64,000 nt of DNA, taken from positions 60,712 through 124,711 of the forward strand of contig NZ_CAKMNW010000004.1 in the NCBI RefSeq assembly GCF_927904885.1, in the 5' to 3' direction. The notes below the pieces were generated by a model. That model was not told where the DNA came from. It ran no database searches and was given only the letters and a program-made list of their open reading frames with translations. Shown here in pieces: positions 45,914 to 55,516 of this stretch. Numbering within the stretch: the stretch's first letter is position 1; each line of letters begins with the position of its first letter. The stretch is from Candidatus Nitrotoga sp. M5 (GTDB lineage Bacteria; Pseudomonadota; Gammaproteobacteria; Burkholderiales; Gallionellaceae). Made by a program: the position numbers and the translations under genes.

Positions 45914-48900
45914 GCCCTCATTTCTTTATTGACCGTCCCATTTTTGCGTCGGTCTTGTCCATTCTGATTGTGGCAGTAGGTTTGGTATCACTACAAAACC
46001 TTCCCGTAGCGCAATTTCCTCAAATCACGCCGCCTATGGTGCAAATTGAAGCGGATTATCCTGGCGCTAGTGCAGAAGTTGTCGCAGAAGCTGTGGCGCG
46101 GCCTATCGAGGTGCAGATACCAGGTATAGATAATCTACTTTACTATGAATCTACCAGCACGAATGATGGGCATATGACGATGCGCCTCACATTCGAAATC
46201 GGAACCGATGTGGATATCGCCCAGGTTCAGACACAGAACCGCCAACGTCTTGCCGAGCCTCAATTACCGGATGAAGTGGTTCGTCAAGGTGTGACGGTTA
46301 AAAAAATGTCACCAGATTTGTTGGCGGTGATCGCATTAAGCTCTACAGATCCTAGACACGACCCTGTTTATCTTTCAAATTATGCATTGATTCAGGTGCT
46401 CGACAATATAAAAAGGCTTCCGGGTGTCGGCGACGCGGTCATTTTTGGAGCGCAAAATTATTCCATGCGCTTGATTCTTGATCCCGTACGAATGGCGCAA
46501 CTCAATATCACACCTACAGAGATTGCTGCTGTCGTACGTGAGCAAAACCGTGATTTTCCAGCGGGCAGGATAGGCCGGGAACCTTCTGCAAAAGGCACAG
46601 AGCTTACCATTCCGATAATAACTCAAGGTCGAATGAGCGACGCGAAGGAATTCGAAGATATGATTATTCGGGCTAATCCCGATGGCTCTATGATTCGGAT
46701 GCGAGATGTCGCGCAGGTGAAATTGGGTGCTCAGTCCTATGATCTTGAAGGACGGTGGAATGGAAAAGCTAATACTTTTATGTTGACCTTTCTTGCCCCG
46801 GGAGCCAATGCGCTTGATACCGTCAAAGGGGTGCGCCAGGAATTGGATAGACTGTCGAAGAGCTTCCCTGCAGGCGCGTCCTATGACATTCCCTATGACA
46901 CCACAAAATTTATTGAGGTTTCAATTAATGAGGTTGTGAAAACACTTGTCGAAGCCACCTTGCTAGTTATTTTGGTGGTTTTTCTATTTTTACAAAGTTG
47001 GCGAGCAACACTCATTCCGGCCATTGCCGTTCCTATTTCACTTATTGGAACTTTGGCGGGCATGGAAGCACTTGGATTTTCAATTAATACACTTACCCTG
47101 TTTGGCATGGTGCTGGCCATCGGTATTGTGGTGGATGATGCGATCGTTGTGGTGGAGAATGTTGAGCGGCATATGAACAAAGGCGGACTGTCGCCTAAAG
47201 ATGCAGCGAAAAAAGCCATGGATGAGGTATCTGGGCCTGTGATTGCAATCGTTCTCGTACTAGTTGCTGTGTTTGTGCCAGCCGCCTTTTTGGGAGGAAT
47301 TACTGGTGAGTTGTACAAACAGTTTGCAATTACTATTGCGCTTTCTGTAATTATCTCCGGAGTTGTGGCACTAACCCTAAGTCCTGCACTTTGTGCACTA
47401 GTTCTGAAACCCAATCACAGCGCTCCTCGAGGATTCTGGAAAATCTTTAATCGCTCATTTGAGTGGATACAAACAAGATATGTTGGAACTGTCGGCACTG
47501 CCATCAAACGATCCGTGATTGCTTTGGCCGTCTTTGGAGCGCTGTTAATTGTCATTTTTGGACTGTTCAGAAGCATTCCAGGCAGCTTTCTTCCAGAAGA
47601 AGATCAAGGGTACTTTATTACCATCTTTCAATTACCTGAAGGGTCCTCCAAGGAACGGACTATTGAAGTGGTTAAAAAAATAGAAAATTTCTATATGTCA
47701 AATCCGTCGATTCATTCAACAGACGCTCTAGTGGGTCAAAATTTTGTTTTCAATACCCGAGGAGCAAATCAAGCAACAATGTTTGTGCCGCTACACGATT
47801 GGGATAAACGCACTGAACCGAATGAAAAGGTGCCGGGACTCATTGCGGCGGCTTTTCAGGAATTTGCCAAAATTCCCGAAGCGCTGATTCTGGCGTTTAA
47901 TGCGCCTTCTATTAGAGGATTAGGATCAACTGGCGGTTTTACGCTTCAACTGCAAGACCCCAATGGCGGTGATTTTTCTGTGTTTGCTGAAGTCGCTAAG
48001 GAGTTTTCGATTAAAGCCTCAGAGCATCCGGCAATCGCCTCCGCTAACACCAGCTTCCGTGTAAGTACTCCTCGACTCTTTGCCAAGGTAGATCGGGAAC
48101 GGGCTAAAGCTCTGGGAGTACCTATTTCAGAAGTATTCGATACCATGCAAGCTTATTTCGGGAATATGTATATTAACGATTTTGTGAAATTTGGTCGCGT
48201 CTATCGTGTGCAAACAGAAGCTTTGCCTGAGTATCGATCGAGCCCGGAAGATATTAGTAAGCTTTATGTGCGCGCTCAAAATGGTGCAGAGCAAACCATG
48301 ATTCCCTTGGATTCTATCGTTTCCACTGAATTTAGCAGCAGTCCAGATCCAGTTACTCATTTCAATGGCTTTAATTCTGCACTGGTGATGGGTGCCGCCG
48401 CGTCAGGCTATAGTTCAGGACAAGCAATTGAAGCACTAAAGAAAATTGCAGATGAAATCCTTATTCCTCGTGGCTTTTCGATTGACTGGAGTGGCATCTC
48501 TCTCCAGGAACAAAAGGGTGATGGACAAGCTATCATGGTGTTTGCTTTCGCGATTCTGATGGTCTTTCTGGTGCTGGCTGCTTTATACGAAAGCTGGACA
48601 ATTCCATTTGCCGTTATTCTTGCAATACCTTTCGGCGTTTTAGGTGCATTGTTAGCCATTTGGGCCTTAGGGCTGAATAACGACATTTATTTTCAAATTG
48701 GATTGATAACCTTGATTGGTTTAGCGTCAAAAAATGCAATCTTGATTGTAGAGTTCGCTAATCAACGCTATGTTGCGGGCGAGTCATTGATTGATTCCGC
48801 AATTGAGGCAGCGCGTCTTCGTTTCCGTCCGATTATTATGACATCAATGGCTTTTATTCTAGGCGTGGTGCCGCTTGTTTTGGCAACCGGCGCTGGCGCC

Positions 48901-49020
48901 GCCAGTCGTAACTCAATCGGAACAGGCGTATTTGGAGGCATGCTAGCCGCAACGTTTCTAGCAATCCTTTTTGTGCCGCTATTTTTTGTATTAATTGGAA
49001 GGATATCAAAAAAGAAGTAA
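45910..49020 (+). CDS. RND multidrug efflux pump (HAE1/AcrB type)
   Basis: 1036 residues, the standard length. Signature stretches include FIDRPIFASVLSILIVAVGL at the N-terminus, GASAEVVAEAVARPIEVQ, and GIVVDDAIVVVENVERHM with the two membrane aspartates of the proton relay. Later come FLPEEDQGYF, a Lys-containing GLASKNAILIVEFANQ and the C-terminal RLRFRPIIMTSMAFILGVVPL. It is a proton-driven trimeric exporter of hydrophobic drugs. No regulator gene is adjacent, so control is not evident. Confidence 0.96.
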   Translation: MSPHFFIDRPIFASVLSILIVAVGLVSLQNLPVAQFPQITPPMVQIEADYPGASAEVVAEAVARPIEVQIPGIDNLLYYESTSTNDGHMTMRLTFEIGTDVDIAQVQTQNRQRLAEPQLPDEVVRQGVTVKKMSPDLLAVIALSSTDPRHDPVYLSNYALIQVLDNIKRLPGVGDAVIFGAQNYSMRLILDPVRMAQLNITPTEIAAVVREQNRDFPAGRIGREPSAKGTELTIPIITQGRMSDAKEFEDMIIRANPDGSMIRMRDVAQVKLGAQSYDLEGRWNGKANTFMLTFLAPGANALDTVKGVRQELDRLSKSFPAGASYDIPYDTTKFIEVSINEVVKTLVEATLLVILVVFLFLQSWRATLIPAIAVPISLIGTLAGMEALGFSINTLTLFGMVLAIGIVVDDAIVVVENVERHMNKGGLSPKDAAKKAMDEVSGPVIAIVLVLVAVFVPAAFLGGITGELYKQFAITIALSVIISGVVALTLSPALCALVLKPNHSAPRGFWKIFNRSFEWIQTRYVGTVGTAIKRSVIALAVFGALLIVIFGLFRSIPGSFLPEEDQGYFITIFQLPEGSSKERTIEVVKKIENFYMSNPSIHSTDALVGQNFVFNTRGANQATMFVPLHDWDKRTEPNEKVPGLIAAAFQEFAKIPEALILAFNAPSIRGLGSTGGFTLQLQDPNGGDFSVFAEVAKEFSIKASEHPAIASANTSFRVSTPRLFAKVDRERAKALGVPISEVFDTMQAYFGNMYINDFVKFGRVYRVQTEALPEYRSSPEDISKLYVRAQNGAEQTMIPLDSIVSTEFSSSPDPVTHFNGFNSALVMGAAASGYSSGQAIEALKKIADEILIPRGFSIDWSGISLQEQKGDGQAIMVFAFAILMVFLVLAALYESWTIPFAVILAIPFGVLGALLAIWALGLNNDIYFQIGLITLIGLASKNAILIVEFANQRYVAGESLIDSAIEAARLRFRPIIMTSMAFILGVVPLVLATGAGAASRNSIGTGVFGGMLAATFLAILFVPLFFVLIGRISKKK

Positions 49021-49438
49021 TGATCTGATCAGGTTCAATGCAGTCAACTTCGTCAATTGATTCTCGGAACCAAAATCTTCAATTTAAGCCTGATAAATCC
49101 CCAGCGATGCTAAGAGGCATTAGTACTGCCAAGTTAACTGTATCTGAACGAAATTTGGATGAGCGAGGGCAGATTTTGCGAGCTTTCACCTTGCGGCGAA
49201 ATGCCTGTTTACCACACTTGCCGGATTCGCCTGTCAATAGTCATTCTATTGACCAAAAAAACGGAGGTAACTGCACCGGGCAGGTGGATTTGTAACCAAT
49301 TTTCTTTAAATCCAACTGCCAGGCTGGGAGTCATTTTAAAATTCTTTAATACAACAGGATACTTCTTAGAGACAGACTTATAATATTATCAGCGCGTTTA
49401 TTTCAAGTTGGGTGGACTAAATTGGGGAGCTTATTAAA
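49021..49438. other. Gap after the efflux operon
   Basis: About 420 bases. Two short plus-strand frames (49038-49295, 49159-49383) have no ribosome binding site or recognisable product. GGGGAG just before 49439 serves the next gene. Confidence 0.35.
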
Positions 49439-50539
49439 ATGTTAAAAATTCTTTTGCAAATATTAACCATTTTTATCTTTGCCACTCCCCTCTATGCCGA
49501 AAATCATTTTCTGCCGAAAGTTGCTAAAGGTTTTAGCATTTCAGTATATGCAGATGTAGAAAATGCAAGGCAACTGGCTGTGGCCGAAGATGGCACCTTG
49601 TTTGTCGGGACTCGTAACAGCGGCAAAGTATGGGCAGTGCAGGATAAAGATAACGATGGTTTTGCAGAAACCAAAACTTTATTGTTGGACTCTCTCAATT
49701 TGCCCAGTGGTATCGCTTACCATAAAGGTGATTTGTACATCGCCGAAGTTCATCAAGTTTTACGTCTCAAAAATATTCTCACTCAATTGGATAAGCCGCC
49801 CGAGGCAGAAATTGTATATTCAGATTTACCTGATAAAAAACATCACGGTTGGAAATTTATAGCTTTTGATGAAAACGATTTCCTGTATATCCCGGTAGGA
49901 GCTCCCTGCAATAGTTGCAATCCTGATGACGAACAATTCTCCCACCTGAGAAAAGTAAATCTAACAACAAAGCAATGGACGATTATTGCCAAAGGGATAC
50001 GCAATACAGTGGGATTCGATTGGCACCCAACCACTGGCAAGCTATGGTTTACCGATAACGGTCAAGATTGGATGGGAAACGACAAACCCGCAGACGAACT
50101 CAACCGAATAGATAGAGATGGGCAGCATTTTGGATATCCATTTATACACGGTAAAAGTACTGCAGACCCAAAATTCTATGTACAACGTCCGAAGCTTTTA
50201 AAAACCAGCCCGCCAGCACTAGAGTTACAGGCTCACGTGGCACCGCTGGGCATTCATTTTTATACTGGGAAAATGTTCCCGAGAAAATATATCAACCAGC
50301 TGTTTCTCGCCGAACACGGCTCCTGGAATCGAACCAGTAAGGTCGGTTATAAGGTGTTATTGGTCAATATTGCAAAAGATAAAGTAATTTCATCGGAAAC
50401 TTTTCTTAGTGGGTTTCTGGAGAAAGGAGAAGTTTTAGGGCGACCTGTGGCTTTTGCAGAACTAAAAGACGGGTCATTGTTAGTGTCAGATGATTTTGCA
50501 GGAAAAATTTATCGAATTACTGTCTCTAAAAATCTATAA
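49439..50539 (+). CDS. PQQ-dependent sugar/sorbosone dehydrogenase-like beta-propeller protein
   Basis: 366 residues with GGGGAG upstream and a signal peptide ending near LYA. Repeated propeller blades are visible: ARQLAVAEDGTLFVGTRNSGKVWAV, NLPSGIAYHKGDLYIAEVHQVLRL, IRNTVGFDWHPTTGKLWFTDNG, and LFLAEHGSWNRTSKVGYKVL. The family (soluble glucose/sorbosone dehydrogenase, PF07995-like) binds PQQ and Ca2+ and oxidises sugars in the periplasm. A CNSCN pair near residue 155 would fit an extra disulfide. Activity on a given sugar is not predictable. Confidence 0.85.
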   Translation: MLKILLQILTIFIFATPLYAENHFLPKVAKGFSISVYADVENARQLAVAEDGTLFVGTRNSGKVWAVQDKDNDGFAETKTLLLDSLNLPSGIAYHKGDLYIAEVHQVLRLKNILTQLDKPPEAEIVYSDLPDKKHHGWKFIAFDENDFLYIPVGAPCNSCNPDDEQFSHLRKVNLTTKQWTIIAKGIRNTVGFDWHPTTGKLWFTDNGQDWMGNDKPADELNRIDRDGQHFGYPFIHGKSTADPKFYVQRPKLLKTSPPALELQAHVAPLGIHFYTGKMFPRKYINQLFLAEHGSWNRTSKVGYKVLLVNIAKDKVISSETFLSGFLEKGEVLGRPVAFAELKDGSLLVSDDFAGKIYRITVSKNL

Positions 50540-50818
50540 GCTCGTTATATATCGCCCAGCTGAAGGCAAGCGGAAGCGGATTTACCCCTAAAGCGAAATA
50601 AAATATTACCTGTGACATCTGCTTGTTATGAGTCAGTCCCAATTTCACTCCGCCTCTGAAATACTACAAGTCATATGTTTAAGAATGGATTTATCAAAAA
50701 ATTTAGATCTCGGCTTCGCTACCAGAACATGCGAGCCTGAATCAACATGAACCACTCTTTCGTTATTTTTATGAGTTCAGCGTATAGAATATTCTTATAT
50801 AAACTGCTCTCAATCTGA

Positions 50819-50839
50819 TTTGACAAAGCATTTGTCAAA
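50819..50839. promoter_or_regulatory. Perfect 9-3-9 palindrome, operator candidate
   Basis: TTTGACAAA and TTTGTCAAA are exact inverse copies around GCA. The left arm includes TTGACA, a -35 consensus. It is 150 bases before the secreted protein gene at 50990. I see no clear -10 box at the right distance. Confidence 0.45.
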
Positions 50840-50989
50840 GTGAGCGCTACCGAGTTTGATATGGCTCTCGAATCCGTCATCAAAGTCTGGAATATGCAAC
50901 AATACATTTATTGCTCCATCCGTGGTTTATTAAATATTTTGTCTAAAATTCCGCCGGAATGGATCAAACTCACGGGGGGAAGACAAATC

Positions 50990-52117
50990 ATGGAACATTC
51001 AATTACCAATTACAACGCAAATTTAGCGACAGGTGGCACTGATTTTGTTAGTGCTATGCGAGTGAAGTTTCGCTACCTGCTGTTGGTTGCGTGTACGTTT
51101 ATGTTGCTAGTCTCATCAGGTGTTGAGGCGCGTCCACATATTTCAGATACGCTTGCCAAAGGTAGTCAATGGAATCTTAACGTAGACGGTGCAACCGGAA
51201 TTCTTAAACTGCTGGGAGGGCATGGCGAGATCACCGATGACGGCGGTTGGAAGATGGAGATGGATGTCGAATGGGATGGCAGGCCGGGTAAATTACACGC
51301 GACCGCGGACGATTCAAACGGGTTGCAGCAAGTGTCAATGGAGCTCAGCCACGCTAACACTATGCCGGTAAAATGTACGGGTTATATTGCACTCAGGTCA
51401 GACAAGATGATGGCTGGCACCAGTCGCAACGGTGTAGCCAGGGGAGCCTGGTACGCAACTCTGGTTCCCGACACCGCCGTTGTCCCGTTTCCGGCTGTGC
51501 TCGTTCCTGTAAAACCTGATACCAAAGATCCAAAACCGTCAACCCGTTTACCGTCAGGACCGCAAATTAAGGCCGGCGTCACGCCATTCTCACCAAATTC
51601 GAAAGAAAAGGTCAAATTCACAGCACGCGCAAAAGGGCCGGCAAAGGTGTTTGCCGTGACTATCTACGTTAATGGCAAGATGGCCAAGTCGTGCCCTAAC
51701 AGCAGCTGCACCTATGTGGGCGGGCCATACTCGCCGGGTAAGTTGAACTGGAGCGTTTCTGCCAAAGATCACAATAATCAAAGTTCAAACACCGGCAAAA
51801 AAATCTTGAAAATCACCGCCGCCAAGGCTCCAGAACGGACGCAAACTGGGAAGTGCCGAATCACCGGCAAGGCGACTGGGTCGGGCAAGGACAAGGCCAG
51901 TCTGTTTACGGTTTTCCTGTCAAAGGGGGGATCAGTGCAGAAGACCAGCAGATTTAACTCGTCCGGTAACTACAGTTTTTCCAAACTAGTAGCAGGAACC
52001 TACAATGTTTCGCTAGACAGTAAAGCTGACCTCGCGATTTCCCCGCAGCCAAGAAATCGAACAGTCACTTGTGGCAACAGCGGTACAAAATCAGGGCAGA
52101 ATTTTGAGTTTCGTTAA
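50990..52117 (+). CDS. Unrecognised secreted protein with C-terminal carboxypeptidase-regulatory-like domain
   Basis: 375 residues from the ATG at 50990, chosen for the GGGGGAAG ten bases upstream. A hydrophobic segment (YLLLVACTFMLLVSSG, about residues 28-43) ends in VEARP, a likely signal cleavage. The first domain (about 45-145) is beta-rich with a CTGYIAL strand. A proline-rich linker (KPDTKDPKPSTRLP) follows, then an Ig-like domain (FTARAKGPAKVFAVTIYVNG, with a Cys pair) and a final beta sandwich GKCRITGKATGSG ... AGTYNVSLDSKADL. No family for the whole. An outer-envelope or secreted role is likely. Confidence 0.68.
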   Translation: MEHSITNYNANLATGGTDFVSAMRVKFRYLLLVACTFMLLVSSGVEARPHISDTLAKGSQWNLNVDGATGILKLLGGHGEITDDGGWKMEMDVEWDGRPGKLHATADDSNGLQQVSMELSHANTMPVKCTGYIALRSDKMMAGTSRNGVARGAWYATLVPDTAVVPFPAVLVPVKPDTKDPKPSTRLPSGPQIKAGVTPFSPNSKEKVKFTARAKGPAKVFAVTIYVNGKMAKSCPNSSCTYVGGPYSPGKLNWSVSAKDHNNQSSNTGKKILKITAAKAPERTQTGKCRITGKATGSGKDKASLFTVFLSKGGSVQKTSRFNSSGNYSFSKLVAGTYNVSLDSKADLAISPQPRNRTVTCGNSGTKSGQNFEFR

Positions 52118-52126
52118 TCGCGGAGC

Positions 52127-52809
52127 CAGGAAAAATAAACCATCTTTCTGCGGCTAGGTGTTGCACGAATTCTAGAGGCGAGATGACAATATGTGTATCG
52201 CCATCCCGATAAGGCGTTTTTAGCATCAGCACCACCTGACCAGCACCATTATTGAGTGTTAGTCGTTCATTAGCAATCGCAGATCGCGTTATGTAACGTT
52301 ACAGAGCCTGCCGCTACGGAGGCAAGGACGCCCAATTCTTTGCTCTGATTCACCGCAACATTGCACGCCAGCGTTAAGACTAAAGCCATACGTATTGAAG
52401 CAATATTATTTGCTTGGCTGCGGCTGCACATTTTGTGTGGGCGCACTTTTCTGAGTCAGTACTTTTTGTTCTGCCCAGCAACCGAGCGCAATCCGTTAAA
52501 TGCAAGCCGACTAGTGCAGTACGCCAACACCGCATATGTTTCCATTTCAGCTAAGCAACTCATTCCCCTCCTCCACTGTAAACGCGGCCTTGCGTTGCGG
52601 ATTAATACTTTCATGATGCGCTTGATTATCTGGCTGAGCATACATTGCAACTGCTCAGCCGTCGGTGGACACACGCTACAGAATTCCGCCACACCATTTT
52701 TGATACAGCAAATAACAGATACTCTGAACGTTAGAGCAGGGCCAAACGAAATTGGCAGCCAGTTCTCGTTGTGCACCTGAATCCGGATCAACACATTAAA
52801 GGCGAACAT
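52127..52809 (-). pseudogene. IS91-family transposase remnant (copy 3)
   Basis: Minus-strand frames, joined across shifts, give PPTAEQLQCMLSQIIKRIMKVL, GMSCLAEMETYAVL, RIALG..AEQKVLTQKSAPTQ, YGFSLNAGVQC, then LKTPYRDGDTHIVISPLEF and VQHLAAERW. These are, in order, the C-terminal two-thirds of IS91-type (Y2) transposases: PPT.EQL, I..RI.KLL, YLAEMD, YRIALGPRAGQKVL, GFSLHAGV, LKTP.RDGTTH.V.SPLEF..RLAAL. At least two frameshifts and several stops destroy it. No large internal deletion is seen. Confidence 0.8.
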
Positions 52810-53088
52810 AAGGAAGGAGATTTAGCGTACAAAATAGCAGCATGAACAAACTCATTCAGACGGCAAGTAGCTTAGCAATCAACGCTTGGATTGGTGAGAT
52901 AGATTTTTCAAGGTTTCTCGGCTAACTTTAATCAATTGAACCTAATGCAGATTTTATTAAAACAACTTCAAATATTCTTACCTTCGCTGGCATTCTATGA
53001 TTGCCTGAAGGTATTCCTGCTCTGATAGTTCCCGCGATTCTGCAAGCAACCATTTGGATTCACCTCGCACGGAGGAACCGCCATTCAC

Positions 53089-53943
53089 TTAGGTGAACCG
53101 AAAAGGTTTCATTACCCCGTTATCGTTCCTGTTCCTGTTTGCGAAGCGTGCATAGACGTAATAGACAGATAAGTAGGGGTATGCACATTCAAACTTCCAG
53201 TTTTCGGGCAGCTTTCCAGTTTTTAAAAGTTCTTGCTCACCATTTGGTTTCGCCAATTGTTCACGAATTTTTTTCCTGGAAAGTGGCGCCAAGAGAGGCA
53301 GGAGGTTGCTCCACTTTTCATCGCGGTAGGTCCGCATGGATTTTTCAAAGGCTGCCCGGACAAACTCTGAATCTTCAATGCTTTTTGGGACAATTTTGTC
53401 ATTATTTAAGGTCAGAATACTTTCATTTCGGACTTTGCAGTCTGTGAGCAAGGTTCGGAGTTCAGTGCTTTCCACAAGCGTGGTCTCGCTGTATGGGCTC
53501 CAGACACCTGTGTTTCGCAGGTGATATCCTCTTAGTTTATTGGTGCTTTCCGTGTTGAATTGGATATTGACAGTCACAACGCATTCACCCACCTCGTCGC
53601 AAGAAATACATTCTATTTTGTGGAACACTGGTATCCGGGGAAGATCAGGATCCCGTTTTAAAATATCTTGAAACTCGTGAGTCAGCGGGCCATCGGTTTT
53701 ATTGTAATAAATTAACGCTCCGAAAAATCCTTGAGACCAGCGCCGCATGGCCTGTTCAAAATCCCATGCGACTTGTTTGATCAATTCGTCGTTTCTATAA
53801 GTCTCTAAATTAGCATTGGAGATTAAGGTATTACTATCAGGATCGACCGCAGGATGCGAAAAAACTGAACGCGTACTACAAAGACAAACCAACACAATTG
53901 CAAACAATATTGGTCTTCCAAGTTTACAAACTGCAATAATCAT
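53089..53943 (-). CDS. Unrecognised exported protein
   Basis: 284 residues from the ATG at 53943, preceded by GAGGAG five bases upstream. A signal peptide (MIIAVCKLGRPILFAIVLVC) ends around FSHP. The mature region is soluble and mixed alpha/beta, with a Cys cluster (IECISCDEVGECVV) that could form disulfides, a stretch YHLRNTGVWSPYSETTLVES, and an aromatic C-terminus (YPYLSVYYVYARFANRN). No family recognised. It is the only leftward gene in this stretch and is divergent from the gene at 54063. Confidence 0.68.
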   Translation of the reverse strand: MIIAVCKLGRPILFAIVLVCLCSTRSVFSHPAVDPDSNTLISNANLETYRNDELIKQVAWDFEQAMRRWSQGFFGALIYYNKTDGPLTHEFQDILKRDPDLPRIPVFHKIECISCDEVGECVVTVNIQFNTESTNKLRGYHLRNTGVWSPYSETTLVESTELRTLLTDCKVRNESILTLNNDKIVPKSIEDSEFVRAAFEKSMRTYRDEKWSNLLPLLAPLSRKKIREQLAKPNGEQELLKTGKLPENWKFECAYPYLSVYYVYARFANRNRNDNGVMKPFRFT

Positions 53944-54062
53944 GAGCTCCTCGTATAACATTCAACCAGTCAAATAAACACTTTATTTGTGGAAATTTTT
54001 AATATCATAAGCTCAATGGTTCATTTTAAAATAAATTTCATGAGTTAAATTGGTGTCACGCT

Positions 54063-54398
54063 ATGGGGAGAACACAGAACATATTCGAAGCCAACTTTAT
54101 CCTTCGGGGTAATCCTGTTTCTGCTGCCTGGAGAGATTTGCTCAAGATGCTCAATTGTCGAAAAAGCGATCGTGGGACGAAAGATTATCCAATTTGGCGG
54201 CGCATCGACGGTAAAGGTTTTACTCTCTGGTTATCAGAAATACAACTTGCCGACTCTGCATCCAAACCTCCGACTTGGCGATTTAAATTAGAATCGCTAG
54301 CCACATTACCGCCCATGGGAAAAGAACAATGGGATATTTGCCTTGGTGCCATCGAAAAATTTTTGCAAGACGCTGAACTACAGTACGAAATAACTTGA
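54063..54398 (+). CDS. Unrecognised 111-residue protein
   Basis: A soluble protein, no signal peptide. A weak ribosome binding site (GGTG) lies upstream. It starts MGRTQNIFEANFILRGNP, has WRDLLKMLNCRKSDRG and a tryptophan-rich centre (YPIWRRIDGKGFTLWLSEI), and ends in a helix GAIEKFLQDAELQYEIT. The stop TGA is part of the target duplication (TTGA) of the element inserted directly after. I recognise no family; it may form a pair with the gene at 54616. Confidence 0.55.
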   Translation: MGRTQNIFEANFILRGNPVSAAWRDLLKMLNCRKSDRGTKDYPIWRRIDGKGFTLWLSEIQLADSASKPPTWRFKLESLATLPPMGKEQWDICLGAIEKFLQDAELQYEIT

Positions 54399-54576
54399 GG
54401 GCGCCTCTAAAAATTCAATTTTGCGAGGAGCCGCTTCGCAGTTTGCCTGTTTACCCCGTTGCCATGCAAGGCAAGGCGCGACTAAAACATTGAACGCAGT
54501 ATATATTTTATATGTAAGTGATAATTTTTTCGAATAACGCGGTATTGTGACGAAGATTGGTTTTTTAGAGATGCCC
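54399..54576. mobile_element. 178-base non-autonomous element, family 3 (copy B)
   Basis: Ends are GGGCGCCTCTAAAAATTC and the inverse of GGGCATCTCTAAAAAACC. The element is flanked by a direct TTGA at 54395-54398 and 54577-54580, an apparent 4-base target duplication. The left TTGA supplies the stop codon of the preceding gene. The body aligns with copy A (27833-28009) and the right half of copy C (60075-60165). No transposase is present; it needs one in trans. Confidence 0.82.
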
Positions 54577-54615
54577 TTGATAGCATTCACAAGATGGTGA
54601 TTACGCAATACAGCT

Positions 54616-55023
54616 ATGGATAAAACTCTTAAACTCTGGCTAGATGAATTATCGGAGGAGATCATTGTTGACCACTCCCCCTCCATTGGCGAACAAGCAA
54701 GTGCCAATATGGTTACCTTCAGCATAACAGAAGACAATTTGAAGGAATGGGGAAGAGAATCAATCAGAGATTTTATTTTAGCCTCTCGCGATTTATATGA
54801 AAGTAACAGTGCTGGCCGATCGATGCTTTTTTATTGTTGGTACGATGAACAGGCTGGACAGTTAAGATTTAGCTCAATCTCATCCGAACACAAAATGCCA
54901 CCCTTTCAATGCGACATAACGTATGTGGAACTGGATTTTCTAATAGAAAAAATATTTGCTAGCAACAGCGGCCTTTTCACAGAAGATAAAAAGTTGTATC
55001 TTTGGTCGTCCAATCTCAGATAA
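54616..55023 (+). CDS. Unrecognised 135-residue protein
   Basis: No signal peptide. The protein opens MDKTLKLWLDELSEEIIVDH and has mixed strand/helix sequence (ANMVTFSITEDNLKEWGRES, RSMLFYCWYDEQAGQLRFSSIS, CDITYVELDFLIEKIF). The ribosome binding site is poor. It begins 36 bases after the right duplicated TTGA of the inserted element, so before insertion it would have followed the gene at 54063 by about 40 bases, perhaps in one transcript. No family recognised. Confidence 0.55.
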   Translation: MDKTLKLWLDELSEEIIVDHSPSIGEQASANMVTFSITEDNLKEWGRESIRDFILASRDLYESNSAGRSMLFYCWYDEQAGQLRFSSISSEHKMPPFQCDITYVELDFLIEKIFASNSGLFTEDKKLYLWSSNLR

Positions 55024-55516
55024 TGCAGATCCATCGTTAGAATAAATATGAACATGATGATTTTTTTAGCTGGTAAAAATCTGTAGCGTCTATTTTTTAT
55101 TTTGCCGCCCTATTTTTTCCAGGCTTCCCCTCTTTCGCTTCCCCTGCCGCATGTCATAGAAATTCTGTCGATAAATTTTTTCATCGGATCTGCTCGCTCT
55201 GGCAAAAATATTCAAAACAAGACGCTGGAAAAAAGGCATGATCACGCTTCACTTCGTTGCCAAATACCAAATTCTTGATGTTTTTAAAGGTGATACCTAG
55301 AAGGATTCCACCCAGACCGCGATTACTACTTGTCAAGAAAACTCCAGACCGGAAAATGATATGCTGGAATATCAACAAGCAACACCCTATTACCCTGGAG
55401 GATTTAATATCCATCTTACTGGGATGGACTCCAAAAATGACCTGCACTGATAAAGCAGGCCAACGAACAAGAAGCCGTAATTAAACTCAATTTGAAATAG
55501 AAATGAGGAATAGCGA
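55024..55516. other. Gap without a supported gene
   Basis: About 490 bases. Small frames on both strands (55181-55447 minus, 55257-55484 plus) overlap each other and lack ribosome binding sites. A GAGGAAT lies just before the start at 55517. Confidence 0.35.

Noticed and set aside
49038..49295. 85-residue frame after the RND operon
   Set aside because: No ribosome binding site or family; a second frame overlaps it.
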